From contig VXSB01000003.1 of the NCBI GenBank assembly GCA_009838175.1, positions 22,163 through 86,162 of the forward strand: a stretch of DNA of 64,000 nucleotides, read 5' to 3'. The notes beneath the pieces are model-generated. The model made no database searches and was not told the origin of the DNA. It saw nothing but the letters and a program-made list of their open reading frames with translations. The position numbers and the translations under genes are program-made. Within the stretch, counting starts at the first letter, position 1. Each line of letters begins with the position of its first letter. Shown one piece after another: positions 8,821 to 16,321 of the stretch. Source of the stretch: Chloroflexota bacterium (GTDB lineage: Bacteria > Chloroflexota > Dehalococcoidia > Lucifugimonadales > Lucifugimonadaceae).

Positions 8821-10100
8821 TCGACGATACCGGCTGCGAGGTCGATGTCGTCTTGGAATCTGCTCACTGCGCCAGACAACACGTCGTCGATGTTGACGGC
8901 CTGATTGGTCTCGCCAGACTCCATAACGCCGTACGCCAATGCCAGCGCGGCCATTCCTTCTATACTGCCAACCTCTGGCGACCTCCCATCTGCAACCGCT
9001 CCGGCCAGATCCATGTACTCGATGGCGAGTATCTTGGCGTCGATTTTGCGGAAGTCCATCTCGTACGACGACATCCGACGTTCGCCGTCCCAGAGGGTGG
9101 ATGTAACGTCGTCGATCTCGAAGTCGGGTACGAGGTCGAGAAGCGCGTCGCCTTCGACGGCAGTCCCGTCCGCTCGGACGATGCGCGGGCTGGTGCCTTG
9201 TCGGCTCGGAGGGCGGTAGAGCGTGCCTTCACTGCCAACGACTACGGAGTCGCCGAGGCTGTAGCCATGCGATGCGTCGGTGATGATGAGTTGACCGGCG
9301 GCACCGGACGCGAAGCGTATCGTAGCGAACGCGGTGTCGACCGCGTCCTGCTCGACGATATCGCCGACATCTTCGCCGCCAGCTTCTTTTCGATGCGTAT
9401 ACATCGCGGCGAGGCCTGGTGCTTGGTCTGACATTGGTCGCATGATGCGCTCGGGGTCGTTGACATCGGTTTCGGCGTAGACGCGGACGGCTGGTCCCAT
9501 TAAATAAAGGAGGAGGTCTGCGTTGTGCACTCCGGCGTCGAGGACGACCCCGCCGGCTTGATCTTTCTTTGCGCGCCAGACCGTGCTGTGCATCACGCCG
9601 CGATGCGCGCTGCTGATCGAGAAGTCGACCGCGAAGTACGGTTTGCCGATCGCGCCCGAATCGATCAGCGATTTGGCGAGTCGGTTCATCGGATCGCGTC
9701 TGAAGTTCTCCGAGATGGAGAGCACTTTGCCGGTTTCATGCTCGACCGACTGCATCATCCGACACGCCGTGAGCGTCAAGCCCATCGGCTTCTCGACCAT
9801 GACGTTAAGCCCGGAACGCATCGCCTCGATCGCCAAGACGTGGTGCGCCGGAGTGCTGGTGACGATATCGACGGCGTCGAGCGCGAGCGCGTCGGCTGCC
9901 TCTGCGAGGCTTGGGAAGACTGATGGCGTCTCGGGTGTCGATTCGGCGATAACGCTGGCGACGGCTTCTGCGGAATCAATATGCGGGTCGCATACTGCGA
10001 CCATGCGTACGTCGTCGAAATATTTTCGGAGCTCGATATAGCCGGTAGCGTGCCGCATGCCCATGCCACCAGCACCGACTAGGGCGATGTTCAGAGTCAT
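8814..10100 (-). CDS. Gfo/Idh/MocA family oxidoreductase
   Basis: NIALVGAGGMGMRHATGY Rossmann start; VMVEKPMGLTLTA and DAGVHNADLLLYLMG motifs. Confidence 0.92.
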   Translation of the reverse strand: MTLNIALVGAGGMGMRHATGYIELRKYFDDVRMVAVCDPHIDSAEAVASVIAESTPETPSVFPSLAEAADALALDAVDIVTSTPAHHVLAIEAMRSGLNVMVEKPMGLTLTACRMMQSVEHETGKVLSISENFRRDPMNRLAKSLIDSGAIGKPYFAVDFSISSAHRGVMHSTVWRAKKDQAGGVVLDAGVHNADLLLYLMGPAVRVYAETDVNDPERIMRPMSDQAPGLAAMYTHRKEAGGEDVGDIVEQDAVDTAFATIRFASGAAGQLIITDASHGYSLGDSVVVGSEGTLYRPPSRQGTSPRIVRADGTAVEGDALLDLVPDFEIDDVTSTLWDGERRMSSYEMDFRKIDAKILAIEYMDLAGAVADGRSPEVGSIEGMAALALAYGVMESGETNQAVNIDDVLSGAVSRFQDDIDLAAGIVEC

Positions 10101-10121
10101 GGCTACAATGCTACGGGCTGT

Positions 10122-10247
10122 TTTGAACTATGATTTCGATGATTTTTTGATGATGGGCTATGATTTGGTGTTGCTCTCAGCGTGGCAGAGGTCCCGACAC
10201 TCGGCATCACAGTTCATCATTCGAAATCATGGCAATCATAGTTCAAA
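10122..10247. mobile_element. MITE-like element, copy 1
   Basis: TTTGAACTATGATTTCGATGATTT...GAAATCATGGCAATCATAGTTCAAA: 126 bp with imperfect ~25-bp terminal inverted repeats; matches copy 2 at 12409-12533. Confidence 0.85.
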
Positions 10248-11383
10248 GACCAACCTCCACATCGCGCGTCGTTATCGTTGGTGGCGGGGTTATTGGGTGT
10301 ATGACGGCTTACTATTTGACGCGGGCGGGGGTTTCGGATGTGGTGGTTGTTGAGCGTGAGGGGGTTGCTTCGGGGGCTAGTGGGTACTCGGCGGGGATGC
10401 TGACGCCGTATTCGGGGTCTAATGATCCGGGGTTGCTGGCGCTTTCTAGTGCTTCGTTGGAGCTTCACGCGGAACTTGCCGAGGAGCTACCGGCGGTTAC
10501 CGGGATCGATCATGGGTACGACATGGTGCCGTATCTTCGTTGCACGTTTGCGGAGTCTGGTTACAACGAGGCTAGAAAGTTCATGGACGATCGCGTAGCG
10601 GATGGTCTCGAAGCTGAGTGGTTGACGGGTGAAGAGGCGCGGTCAGTGTGCGATTGGTTGAGTGATGAGGTTGAGGGGGCGTGTCTGACATCGATAGAAC
10701 CTTCTGTTGATTCGCGGCTGCTGACGAAGTCGGTGCTGAAGGCGGCTGAGATGGGGGGAGCGCGATTGGTGGATGGTGAGGTTGTGGGGATGGATTCCCG
10801 CCTGCGCGGGAATGACGTGGGCGTAGTCCTCGCTGATGGATCGACTATCGAGGCGGATGTGGTTGTGCTGGCGATGGGGCCTTGGTCGAAGAATGCGAGT
10901 GGCTGGCTGGGATACGAGATTCCTGTGGAGCCGCAGAAGGGTGAGCTTCTTTATATGTACACAGGAGGCGATCATCCGAAACCGCCGATGACGATGCACA
11001 ACATGGACGATGGCGGAGTGATCTTCCCGCGTCGCCTCTCGCCGACGATACTCGGTGCGACTAAAGAGGACGGCAAGGGTTACGATCGCGAGCCGTCGGA
11101 GTACGCTTGGGAGTTCATAATCCCGCGTGTCCAGCGACTTTCTCAGCGGATAGACAGGTCAGTGGTCTCGCATCAAACGGCGTGTCTGCGTCCGATGCCT
11201 TTGGACGGCAAGCCGTATGTGGGTCTTGCGCCAGGTTGGGAGAATGTCTACATCGCGTCTGGGCACTGGTCGGAGGGCGTCCACTACGGTCCCTTGACGG
11301 GCAAATCGATAGCGGAGTTGATCACGGATGGTGAGACGTCGACCGATATTTCGGCGATTGATGCGGGGCGGGTTGAACTATGA
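10229..11383 (+). CDS. FAD-dependent oxidoreductase (DAO / glycine oxidase-like)
   Basis: RVVIVGGGVIGCMTAYYLTRAGVSDVVVVEREG nucleotide-binding motif; C-terminal CLRPMPLDGKPYVGLAPGWENVYIASGHWSEGVHYGPLTGKSIAELI. Start at ATG 10229 (MAIIVQRP), in frame with the longer ORF. Confidence 0.9.
   Translation: MAIIVQRPTSTSRVVIVGGGVIGCMTAYYLTRAGVSDVVVVEREGVASGASGYSAGMLTPYSGSNDPGLLALSSASLELHAELAEELPAVTGIDHGYDMVPYLRCTFAESGYNEARKFMDDRVADGLEAEWLTGEEARSVCDWLSDEVEGACLTSIEPSVDSRLLTKSVLKAAEMGGARLVDGEVVGMDSRLRGNDVGVVLADGSTIEADVVVLAMGPWSKNASGWLGYEIPVEPQKGELLYMYTGGDHPKPPMTMHNMDDGGVIFPRRLSPTILGATKEDGKGYDREPSEYAWEFIIPRVQRLSQRIDRSVVSHQTACLRPMPLDGKPYVGLAPGWENVYIASGHWSEGVHYGPLTGKSIAELITDGETSTDISAIDAGRVEL
10792..10816. 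repeat. GGATTCCCGCCTGCGCGGGAATGAC palindrome within CDS
   Basis: Perfect ATTCCCGC-CTGC-GCGGGAAT type palindrome translated as DSRLRGND. Confidence 0.85.
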
Positions 11384-11414
11384 TTGCGATGATTTTTGAT
11401 GATGGGCTATGATG
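11373..11414. mobile_element. Partial copy of the MITE-like element (left half only)
   Basis: TTGAACTATGATTGCGATGATTTTTGATGATGGGCTATGATG matches the left ends of the copies at 10122 and 12409. Confidence 0.8.
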
Positions 11415-11434
11415 CCCCTCGCCCCGGCCCCTCT

Positions 11435-11460
11435 GGATTCCGGCTTTCGCCGGAATGACG
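11435..11460. repeat. GGATTCCGGCTTTCGCCGGAATGACG palindrome
   Basis: Arms ATTCCGGC/GCCGGAAT; same class as the palindrome at 10792. Confidence 0.75.
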
Positions 11461-11530
11461 AAAGAAGGTGCCGGAAAGACGTAGGAAGGTGTGGGAATGA
11501 CGGTGGTGGTGCAGGCGCGTGGGTGTATGA

Positions 11531-11677
11531 ACCCCCTGCGTCTCGCTGCGCTTGACGCGTCCCCCTTTTGCTGACGCAAAAAGGGGAGGGCATCCCCCGC
11601 GGAACCCCCTCTGAATCTCCCCCTGAGAGGGGGAGGGAGAAGGATTCGCGTCCTCTTCGTTTCGCGAAAGGGGCGTG
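11531..11677. repeat. Composite GC-rich dispersed repeat
   Basis: Contains GGGCATCCCCCGCGG (also near 37755 and, as gggcatcccccgcg, at 63971) and AATCTCCCCCTGAGAGGGGGAGGGAGA...GCGAAAGGGGCG (also near 8167). Confidence 0.75.
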
Positions 11678-11713
11678 CCGATTTGGTGTAATCTGTACGA
11701 AGAGCATTGGATC

Positions 11714-11947
11714 ATGCAAAACACGCTGCACATCACCACGAAGGTATTGCCTGGCGGCAAGATCGAGATCGTAAACGAAAAGCTTCCAGTGGGGGAAGCG
11801 GTTGACGTTGTGGTTCGTCACGCCTCAGCCTCAGCGCGCCGCTCCGCAGTCGATATTCTGAACGAAGCACCCGGGCACCGTCTATTCAAGACGGCAGATG
11901 ACGTGAATTCCCTGCTGAAGGATGAACGTGCCTCGTGGGACAGCTGA
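11714..11947 (+). CDS. Putative antitoxin of a PIN-type TA pair
   Basis: MQNTLHITTKVLPGGKIEIVNEKLPVGEAVDVVVRH...SLLKDERASWDS; a small ORF overlapping the start of the downstream PIN gene. The ORF track extends to an alternative GTG at 11675. Confidence 0.7.
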   Translation: MQNTLHITTKVLPGGKIEIVNEKLPVGEAVDVVVRHASASARRSAVDILNEAPGHRLFKTADDVNSLLKDERASWDS

Positions 11948-12372
11948 TCCTTCCTTCAAGCGGACCTGTCTATCTGGACACCAGCGGGTTCATCTACAGT
12001 GTGGAGCGCATCGAACCATATCACGGGTTGCTTGAGCCGATGTGGCGGCAGGCCCAGTCCGGACAGTTCACCATTGTGAGCAGCGATTTGGTGGTATTGG
12101 AGACCCTGGTCAAGCCTCTGCGTGATGGCGACAGAATCGTCGAGACGCTCTTCAGATCGTTATTCGACGCGATTGAGGTCAACTTGATCCCGGTGACGCG
12201 TGCTCTTTGGGAAGAAGCCGCCATTCTTCGTGCCGAAACTGGATTGAAGACGCCCGATGCAATTCACGCGGCTACAGCTCTGCGCGCCCAGTGCACTCTC
12301 TTTGTCACCAACGATGACGACTTTCGACGCGTTGAAGGCTTGCCAGTCGTTGTCTTGGATGATCTCGGATAA
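11935..12372 (+). CDS. PIN domain (VapC-like) toxin
   Basis: PVYLDTSGFIYSVE...SDLVVLETLVKPLRDGD...LKTPDAIHAATALRAQCTLFVTNDDDF: acidic residues placed as in PIN domains. Confidence 0.88.
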   Translation: MGQLILPSSGPVYLDTSGFIYSVERIEPYHGLLEPMWRQAQSGQFTIVSSDLVVLETLVKPLRDGDRIVETLFRSLFDAIEVNLIPVTRALWEEAAILRAETGLKTPDAIHAATALRAQCTLFVTNDDDFRRVEGLPVVVLDDLG

Positions 12373-12408
12373 CTGCGCCCAGTACCTCTATACGCCGCGC
12401 CGCATGTT

Positions 12409-12533
12409 TTTGAACTATGATTTCGATGATTTTTGATGATGGGCTATGATGTGGTGCTGCTCTCGGCGGGTCGGAGGTGCCTACGCTCACCATCACAGTT
12501 CATCGTTCAAAATCTTGGCGATCATAGTTCAAA
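12409..12533. mobile_element. MITE-like element, copy 2
   Basis: TTTGAACTATGATTTCGATGATTTTTGATGATGGGCTATGATG...CAAAATCTTGGCGATCATAGTTCAAA: 125 bp with TIRs matching copy 1. Confidence 0.85.
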
Positions 12534-12718
12534 GGCGCAGGGGTGAAATCCTGTAGAATCTCTGCGAAAAGAGGCACGCCCATGTATTGCGCGGTTTTGT
12601 GTACACTGGTATGATGTTTGCGTAAGTCGAAGAGGCGCGCGCTTGTTTCGATTCACGCGCGCATCAGACTGCTAACGACGGAATGGCGACAAGTCAAAGC
12701 TTGTAAAGGAAACACAAC

Positions 12719-15700
12719 GTGATGAAATCCCCTACATCACTGATTAGGTTCAGGAACGCGGTGGGCGTGATGCTGGCTATGTCGGCAATCTTCGCCGTCG
12801 TCGTAAGCACCATCTCTATGCCCGGCGACAGGGCGTTCGGGCAGACGGCGACCATGACCAACAGCGCGAAAGTTCAGGGCGCGTTAGATGCGTTGGAAGC
12901 AGCGGCGGCGGATCCTGACTTCAACGACAGCGTTGCCGGCGGCCAAACTTCGGACGGGAAGATCACTCAGTTGCAAGCTGCTGTGGCTGCGATCCCTACC
13001 AATATTGCACCTGACGCGGACAATAACGATGCCGCGGACGTGGACGACGACAATAACCCTCTTCCGAACTTCGCGATCGAAGTTGACAACCCTGGGTATG
13101 ACGCGGACGAGACCGCTGCTGAATATGCGGAAAAGATAAGCGCGAACGCAGCGCTAACTGACGGCGGCGGCAGTGCCGTGACCAACGGACTTAATGAGTA
13201 TCTATCTGACTTGGCCGCCGCGAGGTTAGCCACGGACGGTACCAGTGAGAGTGAAGCGTTGGCGGCGGCGAATACTGCCTTTACCGCGTTGAGGGGAGCC
13301 CTGTGGGACAGCGACACCGTTGCCGACACCGATGCGTTGGCACTATCTGATGCCACCAAGTCAACCTTGGACGGGTTGAACAACGGTTTGCTGACATCAA
13401 CCCCTGATGATCTAGCGGCTTTCAGGACATCAGTGGAAGACGCGCTGAAAAATGACGCGAACTGGTACCCGGAGGACCCTGCCACTGCCCTACCGACAGC
13501 AAATCTGACGGAAGCCGATGGCACTACTACGCTTGTCATTGCGGATCAGCTCAACGCGCTGTTCAATCCCAATACCGCCGATGACGGAACGGATGACACT
13601 GGTGCACTAGTCACCTTGACAGCCGCCCGAACTGCCGAGAGCACCGCGCTAGCTGGCGCGAAGGCAATACTCGAGGCCGTAAAGATGGCCGTTGATGGCG
13701 CTACCTTGCCTGCCGTTGACATGGCGATATACACAGCAGTTTCTCCCAGAACCACTGAGGCGGAGGAAAAAGCGGAAGCCGACATGCAACTGGCCACCGC
13801 TAAGATGCTGCTGATGGAGCTGGTAGGTCGATTGAATGCCAGCAACGCTGAAGAGTTCACCGCGTTCGACGAGCTTGCCGCTCTGAAGACAGCGTTGAGG
13901 GGAGGCATGGGAAGCATCCCATCGATCGGTGTGACGATGAAGAGGCTGGATGCGATAGAGACCGCGTTGCTGAAGAATAACGCGGAAGATCTAGCTGATA
14001 GTAGTGACGGCGCGGGTGACGGCGAGTTGTCTATGTTGAAAGACGACTCTCTAACCCACATCATCACGGCACTCGGCGAACTCTCCGATTTGGATGGAAC
14101 CGGCGCGCAGATGATGGCGATGCGAGACCTTGATGCATTGCTCACCGCGGTGGACAATTCGGTCATGAAGACCATGTTCACGGCGGATACTCCGGCTGGT
14201 GATCTGAGCACTGAGGCGATGGCCGTGAGTGACGCGTTGGCCGCGTTCGCGGCGGTCAAGACCGCTCTATTGGCTAAGCACGTCGACCCTGCAGATGTCG
14301 ATGCCGCCACCATGGCTTTGAACACAATCGCGGATGGCGATGTTGGAGCTGGTCTGAATGGCATTATCGAAGCCGCGGCGCCTCTCTTGAACACCGATCT
14401 GATTCCGGATGCCGAAGCTACGACTGCCTTTGACGAGAGTGCGTTGTTCACGGCATTGAAGTCCAGCATTTTGGCGAGTGCTCTCCCAGAGGAGCCAAGC
14501 GCTACGGATGCCGAAGTTACGGCCGCTGAACTGTCGATGGCGCTGGGGCTTACGCGTACAGAGCCTGATCCGGCGACCCCTGAAGACTCTGCTGACGATA
14601 CGTTGGCAACCAATGACTTCGCCGCGTTCCTGAATAATGTGGCGATGCTCGAAGACATCATCGATACGGTGGACATCACCGAAGGCACCACCGGCATTCA
14701 AGCTTCGACAGCCTTGGATGCTCTTGTCACCGCGTTGGAAGCTACTGTGAACACCAAGTTCAATGCTGCTGATACTGACAGTGGTGACACTGTAGTTCTC
14801 GATAACGCCAACGAAAGAGCTGAAGATTTCAGGAGTAGCACACTTGCTTATAACGACTTCTCAGCGGTGGCGGCATTGCAAGCCGCGTTGGGCGACTTGG
14901 ACGGTGGCGACCTCGACACGAAGGTCAAGACAGCGAGGGATGCGCTGATTGCGGCATACGACAACCGCGACGGACTGAATGCCGACGCCGAAGCTGAGAT
15001 CTCAACCGCGTATCAGGAGCTGATCAGCAAGGGCAGCACCCAGCACGCTTTCGCTCAGAAGGCCGCTCTGCTAGAGCTTAAGTCTGCGCTCGAGACTGCT
15101 GGCGACGACTCCAATGATTTGGAGATGGCGATCCAGAACGCTTTGACGACGCAGTCGCCTGAGCAACAGCAGGCGCAAGCGATGATCTCGCGCATCGAGC
15201 CGGCGATCCGCGGCGCTACGGTGTCCGGCGGTGACAAGGTCACGCTCGAAGTCAAGATCTACGGTCTGCAAAACGTTATGGACCAGAAGCTGGCATACGG
15301 TACGGACGGAGAAGCTGACACTGATGACGACCCGACGTTCGATTGGGGCAGCGCCTCATCCGACACCGGACCATCGATCACCTACACCGCTCCGAATTCG
15401 CCTGGTACGCACACGGTCACAGCATCGCTTGACTCCAACGAGTGCTACCACGCAGACAGCGATGAGCAGATGGAGAAGTGCTCGGCATCGTTCGAGATCC
15501 GAGTGCGCCGTCCGTCGGCTCCGCAACAGCCTGACCCGGCTCCGGTCAACCCGCCTGGTGACATTCCTGAGCTCCTAGCGGATGACGGTGGCAACCAGTA
15601 CGCAGTGTTCACGCCTGAAGAAGGCGGTACGTTCGACGCAGGCGAAGGCTACTCGATCACCGCTGCTGCTGGCGCGGTCCCGAACAACGAGTTCATCGGA

Positions 15701-16201
15701 ATCCGAATGTCGGACGATGGGGCGGCCTCAAACGCCGGCATGACGCACCAGCGCTACACGCTCGGTGGCAACATGTACGGTGTGCACGCGGTCGACAGCT
15801 CTTCGCAGGCAGTCAGCTCGTACGCGCTTGACGACCCGGCCACAGTCTGTGTGCCGCTGCCGGACGAGTTGCGTCAGAACATCTCGGAGTTGGCAGTGGT
15901 GGCGATCAACGGCGATGGTTCGCTGACGATCCTGTCCGCGCAAGTTCGGATAAGCGACGCTGGCACGATGGTATGTGGTGGCTTGAGCAACCTGCCAGCC
16001 TCAGTGGCGGTAGGTAGCGCAGGCGCTCCGGCAGCCATCCCGACGCCGACACCAGAGCCCACGCCAGAGGCGCCCGACACCGGCGGCACTGCCCCGGCAT
16101 CGAGCACGATGGTCCTCTGGGCCCTGCTCCTCGGCATCGCGACGCTTGCCCTAGGCAGCGTGCTGGTAATCGGCCGCCGCCGCGAGAGCGTGCGGAAGTA
16201 G
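12719..16201 (+). CDS. Large secreted, cell-envelope-anchored acidic protein with helical repeats and C-terminal anchor
   Basis: 1160 aa; hydrophobic N-terminal signal, long Ala/Asp/Thr/Leu-rich helical region, Ig/PKD-like segment (GPSITYTAPNSPGTHTVTASLDS), Pro/Thr linker, then APDTGGTAPASSTMVLWALLLGIATLALGSVLVIGRRRESVRK, a sorting-signal-like tail. Confidence 0.75.
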   Translation: MMKSPTSLIRFRNAVGVMLAMSAIFAVVVSTISMPGDRAFGQTATMTNSAKVQGALDALEAAAADPDFNDSVAGGQTSDGKITQLQAAVAAIPTNIAPDADNNDAADVDDDNNPLPNFAIEVDNPGYDADETAAEYAEKISANAALTDGGGSAVTNGLNEYLSDLAAARLATDGTSESEALAAANTAFTALRGALWDSDTVADTDALALSDATKSTLDGLNNGLLTSTPDDLAAFRTSVEDALKNDANWYPEDPATALPTANLTEADGTTTLVIADQLNALFNPNTADDGTDDTGALVTLTAARTAESTALAGAKAILEAVKMAVDGATLPAVDMAIYTAVSPRTTEAEEKAEADMQLATAKMLLMELVGRLNASNAEEFTAFDELAALKTALRGGMGSIPSIGVTMKRLDAIETALLKNNAEDLADSSDGAGDGELSMLKDDSLTHIITALGELSDLDGTGAQMMAMRDLDALLTAVDNSVMKTMFTADTPAGDLSTEAMAVSDALAAFAAVKTALLAKHVDPADVDAATMALNTIADGDVGAGLNGIIEAAAPLLNTDLIPDAEATTAFDESALFTALKSSILASALPEEPSATDAEVTAAELSMALGLTRTEPDPATPEDSADDTLATNDFAAFLNNVAMLEDIIDTVDITEGTTGIQASTALDALVTALEATVNTKFNAADTDSGDTVVLDNANERAEDFRSSTLAYNDFSAVAALQAALGDLDGGDLDTKVKTARDALIAAYDNRDGLNADAEAEISTAYQELISKGSTQHAFAQKAALLELKSALETAGDDSNDLEMAIQNALTTQSPEQQQAQAMISRIEPAIRGATVSGGDKVTLEVKIYGLQNVMDQKLAYGTDGEADTDDDPTFDWGSASSDTGPSITYTAPNSPGTHTVTASLDSNECYHADSDEQMEKCSASFEIRVRRPSAPQQPDPAPVNPPGDIPELLADDGGNQYAVFTPEEGGTFDAGEGYSITAAAGAVPNNEFIGIRMSDDGAASNAGMTHQRYTLGGNMYGVHAVDSSSQAVSSYALDDPATVCVPLPDELRQNISELAVVAINGDGSLTILSAQVRISDAGTMVCGGLSNLPASVAVGSAGAPAAIPTPTPEPTPEAPDTGGTAPASSTMVLWALLLGIATLALGSVLVIGRRRESVRK

Positions 16202-16209
16202 ACCCCAAC

Positions 16210-16238
16210 GTAGGGGCAGGTTTGAAACCTGCCCCTAC
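16210..16238. repeat. GTAGGGGCAGGTTTGAAACCTGCCCCTAC palindrome
   Basis: 14-bp arms around one central base, immediately downstream of the CDS ending at 16201. Confidence 0.85.
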
Positions 16239-16251
16239 CGATAGGAATAGA

Positions 16252-16285
16252 AGAACGGCGTCCGTAGCGATACGGACGCCGTTCT
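16252..16285 (+). terminator. Strong intergenic hairpin, likely terminator-like
   Basis: AGAACGGCGTCCGTA-GCGA-TACGGACGCCGTTCT, perfect 15-bp stem with 4-nt loop, between convergent genes; no clear T-run. Confidence 0.55.
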
Positions 16286-16321
16286 GATTCTGTGGGGTAT
16301 GTCCCCTCTGATGGGACAGGG

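Noticed and set aside
11322-11821. Minus-strand ORFs over the repeat cluster (VIPAKAGIQ, FRHSGESRNPEG peptides)
   Set aside because: These peptides are translations of the palindromic repeats and not evidence of a real gene.
13546-14697. Long 383-aa antisense ORF, plus a 190-aa ORF at 12967-13539, opposite the 1160-aa envelope protein
   Set aside because: Low-complexity Ser/Ala-rich translations are mirror images of the Ala/Asp/Thr-rich sense gene; no domain features. Codon-bias artefact.
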